This document shows, piece after piece, positions 27,520-36,190 of a DNA stretch of 64,000 nt. The translations under genes and the position numbers were made by a program. Where the stretch lies: positions 5,717,501-5,781,500 of the forward strand of contig NZ_JAUSYN010000002.1 in the NCBI RefSeq assembly GCF_030816915.1. Reading direction: 5' to 3'. The notes under the pieces are model-generated. The model saw nothing but the letters and a program-made list of their open reading frames with translations, was not told the origin of the DNA and searched no databases. Positions within the stretch are counted from its first letter, which is position 1, and each line of letters begins with the position of its first letter. Origin of the DNA: Streptomyces sp. B3I8 (GTDB lineage: Bacteria; Actinomycetota; Actinomycetes; Streptomycetales; Streptomycetaceae).

Positions 27520-28629
27520 CTACGGCCGGGAGTCCTCGGCGGGATCCGAAGCGGCCTGGTGGCCGACGTCAGAGGCGTTGGCCGGGGCAGCGGGTGGGGC
27601 CGGGGCGGCGTGGGGCGGGCTGAAGGGCGGCGGAGGTGGGGCCGGGACGGTGTGCGGTGGACTGAGGGGTGGCGGGGGCGGGGCCGAGGTGGGGTGCGGA
27701 GGGGAGAAGGGCGGCGGAGGCGGGGTTCCGGGGCGCCTGCGGGCGGCGGCGGCCCTGGCCCGGTCCAGGGCGGCGCGGCCCCTGTCCGCGGCCGCGCGGC
27801 TCGCCTCGGAGTCGACGACGCGTCGCACGGCGTCGTGCCGGGCTATGCGCTGTCCGCCGTCCTGGGCACCGCGGACCACGGTTCCCCAGGCGGCCTGAGA
27901 GCCGCGGGCACCGGCGCGGCCCAGGTCCACGGCCTGTCGGACGCCCTGCTGGGCGCCGGCCCAGTCGGGCCGGGGCAGCGTGACGGTGACGACGGCGGTG
28001 CCGGCCAAGCGGTCGGCGAGGGAGCGCCCGCGGCCCACCAGGACAGGGAGGGCGTTGGCCCAGAAGACCGCCACCGCGACCGCCCAGCACAGCACCGACA
28101 GCACGAGGGAACCGTCGACCAGCACGCAGCAGGCCACCGCGAAGCAGCCGACGTCGGCCGCCGTGGTGACGGCGGCGCGGACCGCGGCCCGGCGCCGTCC
28201 GAGGCGGCCCGGTGCGGTGCCGGAGACGCGCAGGCCGAGCAGCAGCTTGCCGAGCGTGCGGCCGGTCAGCGCGAGCGTCAGGAACTGGTAGACGAAGGTG
28301 GCGAGCACCAGCGCGGCGAACGCCTCCTGGACGTCCCGCACGACGGAGGACCAGATCGAGGTGCCGAAGTCCCCGGCGGTGCCTGCCAGTTCGCCGTGCG
28401 AGGTGACGATCTCCCAGGCGCCGCGCCCGGCCGGCCCGGTGGCGTCGGTCGTCAACGCGCCGATGCGGTCGGCGGTGAGGGCGGCGAGCAGCACGGCCAC
28501 CGTGACGACCAGGGTGAAGTCGACCAGCCAGGCCAGCACCCGCCGACGCTTCCCGGGCGGGCGCGGCACCTCGGCGACGCCCGTTCCTAAGGCTGCCGAT
28601 GCCCCCATGGACAGTGATTGCTCAGACAT
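27520..28629 (-). CDS. RDD family membrane protein with proline-rich repeat tail
   Basis: 369 residues from ATG 28629 (a TTG start eight codons upstream also exists). Residues about 25-235 form an RDD domain: RRVLAWLVDFTLVVTVAVLLAAL with Arg and Asp in helix 1, and TGRTLGKLLLGLRVSG before helix 3. A basic Ala/Arg segment follows, then a Pro tail with three near-identical PPPPP[FL]SPPH units. RDD proteins have been linked to ion exchange, but the role is unresolved. The tail is probably cytoplasmic and may bind a partner. Confidence 0.8.
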   Translation of the reverse strand: MSEQSLSMGASAALGTGVAEVPRPPGKRRRVLAWLVDFTLVVTVAVLLAALTADRIGALTTDATGPAGRGAWEIVTSHGELAGTAGDFGTSIWSSVVRDVQEAFAALVLATFVYQFLTLALTGRTLGKLLLGLRVSGTAPGRLGRRRAAVRAAVTTAADVGCFAVACCVLVDGSLVLSVLCWAVAVAVFWANALPVLVGRGRSLADRLAGTAVVTVTLPRPDWAGAQQGVRQAVDLGRAGARGSQAAWGTVVRGAQDGGQRIARHDAVRRVVDSEASRAAADRGRAALDRARAAAARRRPGTPPPPPFSPPHPTSAPPPPPLSPPHTVPAPPPPPFSPPHAAPAPPAAPANASDVGHQAASDPAEDSRP

Positions 28630-28800
28630 GAGCGTCCCCCGAAATGACGACAAGTCAGATGGCGAGAGGCTAACGCGGCTCGAGCACCCCTGACAGGCCG
28701 GAATCGGACCGTTCGCTCCGGCGTGCGCCTCTGCCGTGCGCCTCGGTCAGGCACCTCCGCCATGCCTCCGGCGTACCGCTCCGCCACGCGGCTCTGCCGT

Positions 28801-29466
28801 TCATCTCCGGCGCGGCGACGCCAGCACGTACCGCCGGCCGGTACGGGCCTCCGCGTGCTCGCCGACCTGCCAGCCCGCGCGCTCCAGCGTGGCCGCGCAG
28901 GCGCGCAGCGCGTCGGTGTCGGGCTCGTGCACGGCGACGGCCTCCGGCTGGGGCGTGGCCCGCACCCGGTAGCCGGGGCCCGCCGGATCAGGACCGGCGG
29001 GGGCGTGGCCGTCGGCCTCCAGGGCGAGTGCGGCCGCCCGCACCAGGTTGGCGCGCTCCCAGCCGCAGGGACGGTCGGTGTCCCCGTCCGGGTTGGTCAT
29101 CCGCCGCAGCTCCAGCAGTCCCTGCCAGGCACTGTGCACCTCGCGGGTGCGGCGGGCCGGCGCGGCGGGGGCCTCCTCGCCGCCGACCCGCGCGGCGAAC
29201 ACCCCGGTCCCGGCGGCGCCCCCGGCGTTCTCCGCCGGGCCCGCCCCCTTCGCCTCCGTATCTTCCGGCTCCTCCGGTTCCCGCTCCTCGCGTATGCGGT
29301 GGCCCGCGGGGGTCAGGAAGTGGTCGTGCGGCGGGCGCGGGTGCCGGAAGGCCAGGCCACGCCTCACCAGCGCCTCGTGCTGGGCCGCCGTACCCCTCAG
29401 CCGTCCCGTCACGGGATCGGCCGCCTCGATCACCCGCCACTGCGCGGCGGTCGGCGGGCGCGTCAC
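28801..29466 (-). CDS. Hypothetical protein, Streptomyces type
   Basis: 221 residues from GTG 29466, selected because AAGGGAG lies 10 nt upstream; another GTG is three codons earlier. The N-terminus (TRPPTAAQWRVIEAADPVTGRLRGTAAQHEALVRRGLAFRHPRPPHDHFLTPAGHRIRE) looks like a winged-helix DNA-binding fragment. A low-complexity Glu/Gly/Ala linker and an alpha/beta C-terminal half (YRVRATPQPEAVAVHEPDT then CAATLERAGWQVGEHAEARTGRRYVLASP) follow. I do not recognise a characterised family. Strong codon bias supports a real gene. Confidence 0.6.
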   Translation of the reverse strand: MTRPPTAAQWRVIEAADPVTGRLRGTAAQHEALVRRGLAFRHPRPPHDHFLTPAGHRIREEREPEEPEDTEAKGAGPAENAGGAAGTGVFAARVGGEEAPAAPARRTREVHSAWQGLLELRRMTNPDGDTDRPCGWERANLVRAAALALEADGHAPAGPDPAGPGYRVRATPQPEAVAVHEPDTDALRACAATLERAGWQVGEHAEARTGRRYVLASPRRR

Positions 29467-29535
29467 GTCACACACGCTCCCTTCCCGTGTCCCCGTGGAC
29501 CGGCCGCCTCCCCCGAGACGGCCACGATCGGAAGA

Positions 29536-30135
29536 CTACGAGGAGGGTCTGACATTCCAGCCGGCCACCACGTGCCGGCGGTGTTCCGTGCTGAGCCGGC
29601 TGAGCGTTCCCGTGCCGAGCTGGAACAGCGCGCCGTCCCGCGCGGGCAGGCCGAGGCGCCGGGCGGTGAGCACGCGCAGGAAGTGGCCGTGGGAGAAGAC
29701 GACCACGCTGCCGGCGGAGTCGGCGAGCGCCGCGTCGATCTTGGCCAGCATCCGCTCGGCCCGGGCGCCGACCTCCTCGGGGCTCTCCCCGGGGTGCTCG
29801 GGCGGGCCGGCGGTGACGCCGTCCGTGAACAGGAACCAGTCCGGGCGGGTGCGGTGGATCTCGTGGGTCGTCACGCCCTCGTAGCCGCCGTAGTCCCACT
29901 CCCTCAGGTCCTCGTCGACCTGCGCGTCCGGCACACCCGCCAGCAGCGCGGTCTCCCGCGCCCGCTGCAACGGGCTGACGAACGCCGTCGCGATCCGGTG
30001 CGAGGCCACCAGCGGCGCCAGCCGCCGTGCCTGCTCACGACCGGTGTCGGTCAGCGGGATGTCGCTGGACCCGGTGTGCTTGCCCGAGCGCGACCACTCG
30101 GTCTCGCCGTGCCGTATCAACAGCAGGTCACCCAT
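29536..30135 (-). CDS. Histidine phosphatase (phosphoglycerate mutase-like) family protein
   Basis: 199 residues from ATG 30135. The catalytic RHG motif is at residues 8-10 (LLLIRHGETEWSRSGKHTGSSDIPLTDTGREQA) and the second catalytic His lies in VVVFSHGHFLRVL. Conserved EWDYGGYEG gives the acid residue. Members dephosphorylate small metabolites or act as cofactor-dependent phosphoglycerate mutases; the compact size and SGKHTGSSD pattern favour a broad phosphatase. No operon partner is clear. Confidence 0.88.
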   Translation of the reverse strand: MGDLLLIRHGETEWSRSGKHTGSSDIPLTDTGREQARRLAPLVASHRIATAFVSPLQRARETALLAGVPDAQVDEDLREWDYGGYEGVTTHEIHRTRPDWFLFTDGVTAGPPEHPGESPEEVGARAERMLAKIDAALADSAGSVVVFSHGHFLRVLTARRLGLPARDGALFQLGTGTLSRLSTEHRRHVVAGWNVRPSS

Positions 30136-30238
30136 GTGCGATCCCTCCACCGCGCCTCTTGATCGACTTCGACTACAGGCTACGCCCGGCCGGGGTCCGG
30201 CCGCCGGGCGGGCGGGGGCGCCGGTCCGCCGGGCGGCG

Positions 30239-31447
30239 CTACTGCCGGTACCCGCTCAGGAAGCGTCCGATCCTGCTGATCGCCGCGTCCAGGTCGTCGG
30301 CGTACGGCAGGGTGAGGATGCGGAAGTGGTCGGGGCGGGGCCAGTTGAAGCCGGTGCCCTGGACGACCTGGATCTTCTCGCGCAGCAGCAGGTCCAGGAC
30401 GAACTTCTCGTCGTCGTGGATCTTGTGCACGGCCGGGTCCAGACGCGGGAACGCGTACAGCGCGCCCTTCGGCCTGACGCAGGAGACGCCCGGGATCTCG
30501 TTGAGCTTCTCCCAGGCGCGGTCGCGCTGTTCGCGCAGCCTGCCGCCGGGCGCGGTCAGTTCGTGGATGGACTGCCGGCCGCCGAGCGCGGCCTGGATGG
30601 CGAACTGGGCGGGCGCGTTGGCGCACAGCCGCATGGAGGCCAGCATCGTCAGGCCTTCGAGGTAGTCGCGCGCGTGCTGCCGGGGGCCGGTCACCACCAT
30701 CCAGCCCGAGCGGAACCCCGCCACCCGGTACGTCTTGGACAGGCCGCAGAAGGTCAGGACGACCAGGTCGGGGGCGAGGGCGGCGGCCGAGTGGTGCACG
30801 GCGTCGTCGTACAGGATCTGGTCGTAGATCTCGTCCGCGAACACCAGCAGGCCGTGCCGGCGGGCGAGGTCCAGGACGCCCTCGACGATCTCCTTGGGGT
30901 AGACCGCGCCCGTGGGGTTGTTCGGGTTGATGAGGACGAGGGCCTTCGTACGGTCCGTGATCTTCGACGCCATGTCGGCGAGGTCGGGGTTCCAGTCGGA
31001 CTGCTCGTCGCACAGGTAGTGCACCGCCGTGCCGCCCGCGAGCGTGGTGACGGCGGTCCACAGCGGGAAGTCCGGGGCGGGGATGAGGATCTCGTCGCCG
31101 TCCTCGATCAGCGCCTGCACGGCCATCGAGACGAGTTCGGAGACGCCGTTGCCGAGGAGCACGTCGTCGACGCCGACCTCCAGCCCGAGGGCCTGGTAGC
31201 GCTGGGCGACCGCGCGGCGGGCGGAGAGGACACCGCGCGAGTCGGTGTAGCCGTGTGCCTGCGGCAGCATGCGGATCATGTCCTGGAGGATCTCCTCCGG
31301 CGCCTCGAAGCCGAACGCGGCGGGGTTGCCGGTGTTCAGGCGCAGCACGCTGTGGCCGGCCGCCTCCAGTGCGTCCGCGTGCTCGATCACCGGGCCGCGG
31401 ATCTCGTAACAGACGTCGCTCAGCTTGCTCGACTGCCGGAACTCCAT
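30239..31447 (-). CDS. PLP-dependent aminotransferase (alanine/AlaA type)
   Basis: 402 residues from ATG 31447. Fold type I class I/II aminotransferase: LINPNNPTGAVYPKE (Asn binding PLP), FADEIYDQI (Asp205), SKTYRVAGFRSGWM with Schiff-base Lys238. The strong overall similarity to AlaA-like alanine transaminases (RGVLSARRAVAQRYQALGLEVGVDDVLLGNGVSELVSM) suggests pyruvate/alanine or related transamination. It is divergent from an HxlR regulator, with two palindromes in the 87-bp gap. Confidence 0.87.
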   Translation of the reverse strand: MEFRQSSKLSDVCYEIRGPVIEHADALEAAGHSVLRLNTGNPAAFGFEAPEEILQDMIRMLPQAHGYTDSRGVLSARRAVAQRYQALGLEVGVDDVLLGNGVSELVSMAVQALIEDGDEILIPAPDFPLWTAVTTLAGGTAVHYLCDEQSDWNPDLADMASKITDRTKALVLINPNNPTGAVYPKEIVEGVLDLARRHGLLVFADEIYDQILYDDAVHHSAAALAPDLVVLTFCGLSKTYRVAGFRSGWMVVTGPRQHARDYLEGLTMLASMRLCANAPAQFAIQAALGGRQSIHELTAPGGRLREQRDRAWEKLNEIPGVSCVRPKGALYAFPRLDPAVHKIHDDEKFVLDLLLREKIQVVQGTGFNWPRPDHFRILTLPYADDLDAAISRIGRFLSGYRQ

Positions 31448-31477
31448 GCGTGTGCCGCCCCTCCGGAATGTGTGTTG

Positions 31478-31492
31478 CTTGGTTTTACCAAG
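31478..31492. promoter_or_regulatory. Palindrome 1 in aminotransferase/HxlR gap
   Basis: CTTGGT-TTT-ACCAAG, a perfect 6-3-6 inverted repeat in the divergent promoter region, 43 bp upstream of the HxlR start. Likely half of a tandem operator for the regulator. Confidence 0.6.
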
Positions 31493-31499
31493 TTGCCGC

Positions 31500-31512
31500 T
31501 TGGAAAGTCCAA
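31500..31512. promoter_or_regulatory. Palindrome 2 in aminotransferase/HxlR gap
   Basis: TTGGA-AAG-TCCAA, a 5-3-5 inverted repeat whose centre is 21 bp (two helical turns) from palindrome 1. Both share TTGG/CCAA arms, so two dimers could bind on the same DNA face. Confidence 0.55.
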
Positions 31513-31534
31513 TGTCTTGTCTAGACTGCGTCGC

Positions 31535-32179
31535 ATGTCACCTCGCCGAAGCTACGACCAGTACTGTTCCGCCGCCCGCGCGCTGGACGCCGTGGGCGAC
31601 CGCTGGACCCTGCTGATCGTCCGTGAACTCCTGGCCGGACCGCGCCGTTACACCGACCTGCACGCGGACCTGCCGGGCGTCAGCACGGACGTACTCGCCT
31701 CTCGGCTGAAGGACATGGAGCGCGACGGCCTGACGACGCGCCGCCGGCTGCCGCCGCCGGGGGTGGCGTACGTGTACGAACTCACCGCGCGGGGACGGGA
31801 GTTGCTGCCGGTGCTGCTGGCGCTGGGGGAGTGGGGCGGGGCGCTGCTGGGTGAGCGCCGGCCGACGGACGCGGTGCGGGCGCACTGGTTCGCGCTGCCG
31901 CTGCTGCGGGTGCTGGAGGAGGAGGGGCCGGGCGAGGGGCTCGTCGAGGTGCGCCTGGAGGAGGGGAGGTTCCACCTCCGGCTGGGGGCGACGGAGACCG
32001 ACGGGGCGGTGTACGGGGAGGGGGCGGGGGCCGGGGAGCCCGACGCCGTGCTCACGCTGGACGCGTCGGCGGTGACGGGGCTGGCGAGCGGTGAGCTCGC
32101 ACTGCGTGCGGCCGTGGCGGAGGGTGTGGTGGGGGTGGAGGGGGACTCCGCGGTGGCGAAGGTGTTGCGGGGGGAGTAG
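31535..32179 (+). CDS. HxlR family transcriptional regulator with C-terminal SCP2-like domain
   Basis: 214 residues from ATG 31535. Residues 1-105 are an HxlR winged helix (RSYDQYCSAARALDAVGDRWTLLIVRELLAGPRRYTDLHADLPGVSTDVLASRLKDMERDGL). The remaining 110 residues are an extra domain (RLGATETDGAVYGEG then DAVLTLDASAVTGLASGELALRAAVAEGVV) resembling SCP2/sterol-carrier-type ligand domains seen in some actinobacterial HxlR proteins. The Cys before the HTH (YDQYCSAARAL) is the typical redox or signal position. It probably represses itself and the divergent aminotransferase by the two palindromes. Confidence 0.85.
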   Translation: MSPRRSYDQYCSAARALDAVGDRWTLLIVRELLAGPRRYTDLHADLPGVSTDVLASRLKDMERDGLTTRRRLPPPGVAYVYELTARGRELLPVLLALGEWGGALLGERRPTDAVRAHWFALPLLRVLEEEGPGEGLVEVRLEEGRFHLRLGATETDGAVYGEGAGAGEPDAVLTLDASAVTGLASGELALRAAVAEGVVGVEGDSAVAKVLRGE

Positions 32180-32181
32180 GG

Positions 32182-32220
32182 GCGGGCCTCACCCCTGGGG
32201 ACCTGCGGGGTGAGGCCCGC
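32182..32220. terminator. Bidirectional terminator between convergent genes
   Basis: Perfect 14-bp inverted repeat (GCGGGCCTCACCCC with GGGGTGAGGCCCGC) with an 11-nt loop, immediately after the HxlR stop and facing the convergent membrane-protein gene. Confidence 0.8.
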
Positions 32221-32331
32221 CGCGGTGTTGCCGCGGCGGGCCTCTGCGGGGCGGGGGGACCCCATGAGCGGGGGGAGACCCCCATCGCCCACCCGTGCCG
32301 CCCCGCGGCACGATTGCCCGCGGCCGGGTGG

Positions 32332-33159
32332 CTAGGGGCGGGGGCGGCCGTTGCCCTTGGTGAGGGCGTAGCCGCCGATGCCTGCCAGGGCGGCGAGGAC
32401 GCCGCCGACCGCCGTCCAGATCCAGCGGTCGGTCCACCAGCCGGACGACCAGCCGTCGTCGGGGTCCAGGGAGGACAGCACCGCGGAGTCGTCCGACTCC
32501 TCGTCCGACGCCGACTTCACCGCGATCCCCGGGACCAGCGGCTTGCCCAGCGAGCCGTCCACCGCCGCCGAACCGCCGATGTCCTTGGAGTCGACCTCGA
32601 CCTCCGCGCTCGCCGGCCGGCCCAGGTCGGCCGAGCCGACCGAGACCGCGGTGAGCCGGACGTAGTACGTGCCCGGCAGCGGGTCATCGGCCCACGGCTC
32701 CGCCCAGCCCCGTACGGTCCGCAGCGTGCAGGCCAGGTCGACCGAGGACGCCTCGGGCGTCACCGTCCGCGTCTGGGCGCCGTACTGGCACGCCTGGCGG
32801 CGCCGCAGCCCGTCGTAGACGTCGATCCGCCACGTCTGCCCGGCGCCGCGCTTGCCGGACTCCGGCAGCTTCACGGTCGCCTTCACCGTGGGCCGCTGCC
32901 CGAGGTCCGCGGGGAACGACCAGTACAGGTAGTCGCCCGTGGAACCGTTCGCCGTGGCCTTCTCGCCCTGCTCGATCTCCGTCGCCGTACGGAACGAGGT
33001 GCCCGCCGTCGTCGGCGCCGAGTCCCCGTCGGACGAGGCGCTGGACGTGGGCGACGGGGACTCGGCGGCCGCCGGGGCCACCGCCGCGCCCAGCATCAGC
33101 CCGGCCGCCGCCAGCACGCGTAGGGCTCCGACGCCTCTCACCACTCGTGTCCCTCGCAT
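32332..33159 (-). CDS. Secreted, C-terminally anchored protein of unknown function
   Basis: 275 residues from ATG 33159, which overlaps the stop of the upstream VWA gene (ATGA). A signal peptide (VLAAAGLMLGAAVAPAAAES), a beta-rich extracellular domain (about 50-210, with DYLYWSFPADLGQRPTVKATVKLPESG, and four Cys in the central part) and a C-terminal transmembrane helix (WIWTAVGGVLAALAGIGGYAL) with a basic tail can be seen. It is coupled to the VWA protein, which has the same layout, so the two probably form a surface complex. Function unknown. Confidence 0.75.
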   Translation of the reverse strand: MRGTRVVRGVGALRVLAAAGLMLGAAVAPAAAESPSPTSSASSDGDSAPTTAGTSFRTATEIEQGEKATANGSTGDYLYWSFPADLGQRPTVKATVKLPESGKRGAGQTWRIDVYDGLRRRQACQYGAQTRTVTPEASSVDLACTLRTVRGWAEPWADDPLPGTYYVRLTAVSVGSADLGRPASAEVEVDSKDIGGSAAVDGSLGKPLVPGIAVKSASDEESDDSAVLSSLDPDDGWSSGWWTDRWIWTAVGGVLAALAGIGGYALTKGNGRPRP

Positions 33160-34424
33160 CAGTTGGACCTCCAGACGGTGACCCGCCAGCGCGACACCCA
33201 GCCCCACAGCAGGCCCGCCAGGAAGCCGACGAGCACCAGCGCGCCCAGCAGCCACCAGCCGCGCCCGAGACCGAAGGCGGCCACGTCGCCCGCCGAGTCC
33301 GGTCCGTCGACCACGTCGACCGTCAGCTCCAGCGGCAGACCGGGGGTGGTCTTCACGCCGGACGCGGGGGAGAAGGAGTTGGCGACCTCCAGGCACACCG
33401 TTTCCGGGGCGGCATCGTCGTCGTCGGACTCCGCCTTCGGGTAGCGCAGACCCGTCGACAGCGCGTCCGTGCGGCCGCTGCCGGTGGCCTCGCCGCGCAC
33501 GATCTCGCGCCCGTGCGCGGTGAGCGCGCGCAGCGTCACGCCGTAGTCGGGGCCGACGGCGCGGTCGGCGGACACGCTCACCGAGGCGCGCAGTTCCTTG
33601 CCGGGCTCCACGGCCACCTTGTAGTAGCGGTGCCGGGCGAACTCCTCGCGGTCGGTGAACAGTCCCGACTTGAGTTCCGGCGCACTGGAGCACGCGGAGG
33701 CGCCCTCCACCGCCACCGGGGTGACGACCGGGTCGGCGGCGCGGTCCACCAACTGGCTGACCTTGTCGGTGAGCTGGTCGCGGTGCTCCACCGAGGTGTA
33801 CGTGCCGCCGGTCGCCTCGGCGATGCAGCTGAGCTGCCGGTTCAGCTTGACATTGGGGACCAGGCCGAGGGTGTCGATGGTCAGGCCGATGCCCTTGGCC
33901 GCGATCTCGCGGGCCACCTCGCAGGGGTCGAGCGGGGCGCAGGTGTCCTCGCCGTCGCTGATGAGGACGATCCGCTTGGAGCCGTTGCCGCCGTCCAGGT
34001 CGTCGGCGGCCTTGAGCAGCGCGGGGCCGATCGGGGTCCAGCCGGTCGGGCTGAGCGTGGCGACCGCCGTCTTCGCCTCGGTGCGGTTCAGCGGGCCGAC
34101 CGGGTAGAGCTGCGCGGTGTCCTTGCAGCCCGTTTTGCGGTCGTCGCCGGGATAGTCGGCGCCCAGGGTGCGGATGCCGAGCCGGACCTCCTCGGGGGTC
34201 GCGTCCAGGACCTCGTTGAACGCCTGCTTGGCCGCGGCCATCCGGGAGCCGCCGTCGATGTCCTTCGCGCGCATGGAGCCGCTGACGTCGAGGACGAGGT
34301 CCACCTTGGGCGCGTCCCGGTCCGCCGTCTCGTCGGCGGCGGCGCCGGACGGGACGGCGACACCCGTCGCCAGGGCGGCGAGCAGGGCGCACACGCCCAC
34401 CGCCAGCCGTTGTCTTGTGATCAT
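33159..34424 (-). CDS. Secreted VWA-domain protein, membrane anchored
   Basis: 421 residues from ATG 34424. Signal peptide at residues 1-31 (VGVCALLAALATGVAVPSGAAA); a von Willebrand factor A domain follows with the MIDAS motif DVSGSMRAKD and further VLISDGEDTC. A beta-rich domain of about 200 residues and a C-terminal transmembrane helix (GWWLLGALVLVGFLAGLLWGWV) complete it. VWA proteins bind ligands through a metal ion. It is translationally coupled to the next gene. No chaperone ATPase neighbours are present, so it is not an obvious MoxR-type system. Confidence 0.85.
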   Translation of the reverse strand: MITRQRLAVGVCALLAALATGVAVPSGAAADETADRDAPKVDLVLDVSGSMRAKDIDGGSRMAAAKQAFNEVLDATPEEVRLGIRTLGADYPGDDRKTGCKDTAQLYPVGPLNRTEAKTAVATLSPTGWTPIGPALLKAADDLDGGNGSKRIVLISDGEDTCAPLDPCEVAREIAAKGIGLTIDTLGLVPNVKLNRQLSCIAEATGGTYTSVEHRDQLTDKVSQLVDRAADPVVTPVAVEGASACSSAPELKSGLFTDREEFARHRYYKVAVEPGKELRASVSVSADRAVGPDYGVTLRALTAHGREIVRGEATGSGRTDALSTGLRYPKAESDDDDAAPETVCLEVANSFSPASGVKTTPGLPLELTVDVVDGPDSAGDVAAFGLGRGWWLLGALVLVGFLAGLLWGWVSRWRVTVWRSN

Positions 34425-34471
34425 CGGCGGATCCTATTGATCGCAGGGCTCCACCAACAAAACGGTCCCCC

Positions 34472-36061
34472 TCAACGCGCCCGCTCGTACAGCGGGTTGG
34501 GCAGGGCCGCCCAGAGGTCGCCGGTCCGGCCGGGAGTGAGCCGCATGAGCGTCAACGCCTTCGCGGGAAGGGTGACGTGACTCAACACCTCCAGGTCGGG
34601 AGTGTGCGCCAGATCCGGCACGGCGGCGGCCAGCGCCTCGCCCAGCGCCGTGTGCGAGCCGGCGGTCGCCGCGAGCGCCCCGGCGACGAGCGAGCCGAAC
34701 AGCTTGCGGCGCAGGGCCGTCGGGTCGTCGGTCACCAGACGCCCCGTCAACTCCCCGGCCGACAGGCCGTGCCGGGCCATGCGGGCCGGGCTGACCCTGA
34801 TGTCCGCGAGGTCGCGGTAGATCATCCGCAGCGGGGCGCCGGTGGCCGCGTCGAGGACGACCAGCAGGTTCTGGCCGTGTGCCTCCAGTGCCACGCCCAG
34901 GTCCAGCAGCCGCAGCCCCACGGTGAGCGTCAGCCGCGCGAAGTCGGCCAGCCAGGCCGGGGAGCGGGGCAGCCCGGTCGCGGGCAGCGCCGCCACCGGC
35001 AGGACGCGCTCGCCGGGACCCGCGTACCGCTCCGGCGGTTCGCGCAGCACCGCCGCGAGATCGGGCGAGCCGGTGGTGACGGCGCCCAGCGTGCGGGTGA
35101 CGTGCAGCAGCCCGTCGGTGCGGCCGGCGACCGACGCGACCAGCGCCGAGACCGCCGCCGCCGTCCGCACCGAGTACGGCGATATGTCCCGCACGGAGGA
35201 CGTCAGCCGCGCGCTCAGGGCCGTCTTCACATGCGGGCCCCCGTCGGGGAGGGCGAGCGTGCGCAGGGACATCAGCGGCCGGGCCGCGGGGCCGTCGGTG
35301 ACGGGAAGCCGCCGGTCCAGCACGTGCGCCCGCTGCCACGGGTGGACGGGGATCAGCACCCGCCCGCCGTCCCGCAGCCGGGCCGGCCACTCCCCGGTGA
35401 CCTCGCAGTCGTCCACCGCCGCCAGCCCCAGCCGCACCACCGGCCGGTGCTCGGGCCCGTACGCGAGCTGCTCGGCGACCGAGAAACCGGGGCGGGAGCG
35501 GCACCCCGGGTGGTAGGGATGCCCGTCGACGACCCGCTGCTCCCACGCCCAGACGGGGGTGGGGGGTACGTCCGCGGGACCGACGTGGCCGTGGTCGCGG
35601 TGCTCGCGGTGGTCGCGGTGGTCCGGGCCGTCCCGGTCCTCCCGGTCCGCCCACTCCTCCCGGTCCGCCCGGGACAGCGCCAACGAGGCCGTACCCGCGT
35701 CCAGTTCGGCCGCGAAGCCGGCGCCGTGCGGGACGCCGAGAGCGGCCAGCAGGGCGGCCGGGCGGTCGTAGGGCGTGTCGTCCAGCCGGACCTCCGTGAC
35801 GTGGTCGGCCGTCGCGTACGGGTCGGAGGGCGGGCCGTGCAGCCGCCGCCCGTCGGCGAGGCGCAGTACCAGCGCGTCGTACGCCCGCTCGCGCCCGGTG
35901 ATCCACGGCAGCGGCTCGTGCGCCAGCGCCCGCCACAACCGGGTCAGCACCGCGGCCCGGGCGCCCGGCAGCGCCCGCGTGTACGGGACGGACAGCGCGG
36001 GCCGTACGGCCTCCAGCGCGGCGACCGGCTCTGCTTCGGCATCGCTGACGGGACGGGACAC
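34472..36061 (-). CDS. IucA/IucC family (NIS) synthetase, divergent paralogue
   Basis: 529 residues from GTG 36061. IucA/IucC features: GHPYHPGCRSRPGFS (the ATP-binding HPxHPxxK motif, but with Arg in place of the usual Lys), PVHPWQ, HVKTALSARLTSSVRDISPYS, EAHGQNLLVVLDA and FerR-like C-terminal helices. NIS synthetases activate a carboxylate of citrate or a related acid as an adenylate and condense it with an amine or alcohol. An unusual acidic/His insertion at about residues 148-165 (DRDGPDHRDHREHRDHGH) sits just before the ATP motif. It is divergent from a second IucA/IucC gene 129 bp away. No DmdR/IdeR-like iron box is visible between them. Confidence 0.85.
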   Translation of the reverse strand: MSRPVSDAEAEPVAALEAVRPALSVPYTRALPGARAAVLTRLWRALAHEPLPWITGRERAYDALVLRLADGRRLHGPPSDPYATADHVTEVRLDDTPYDRPAALLAALGVPHGAGFAAELDAGTASLALSRADREEWADREDRDGPDHRDHREHRDHGHVGPADVPPTPVWAWEQRVVDGHPYHPGCRSRPGFSVAEQLAYGPEHRPVVRLGLAAVDDCEVTGEWPARLRDGGRVLIPVHPWQRAHVLDRRLPVTDGPAARPLMSLRTLALPDGGPHVKTALSARLTSSVRDISPYSVRTAAAVSALVASVAGRTDGLLHVTRTLGAVTTGSPDLAAVLREPPERYAGPGERVLPVAALPATGLPRSPAWLADFARLTLTVGLRLLDLGVALEAHGQNLLVVLDAATGAPLRMIYRDLADIRVSPARMARHGLSAGELTGRLVTDDPTALRRKLFGSLVAGALAATAGSHTALGEALAAAVPDLAHTPDLEVLSHVTLPAKALTLMRLTPGRTGDLWAALPNPLYERAR

Positions 36062-36190
36062 GGCGGGGCTCCTCGGAACGGGCGACAGGACCGGTCTCCC
36101 GGGGCGCGGACCGCACGCGGGGGCTTCCGGCCCGGTTCGGCCCGATCACGGCTTCGCCGGATGCGTCGGCGGGAGACATACTGATCACCA

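Noticed and set aside
34425..36190. Iron-box (DmdR/IdeR) operator near the NIS synthetase genes
   Set aside because: No TTAGGTTAGGCTAACCTAA-like sequence was found upstream of either gene.
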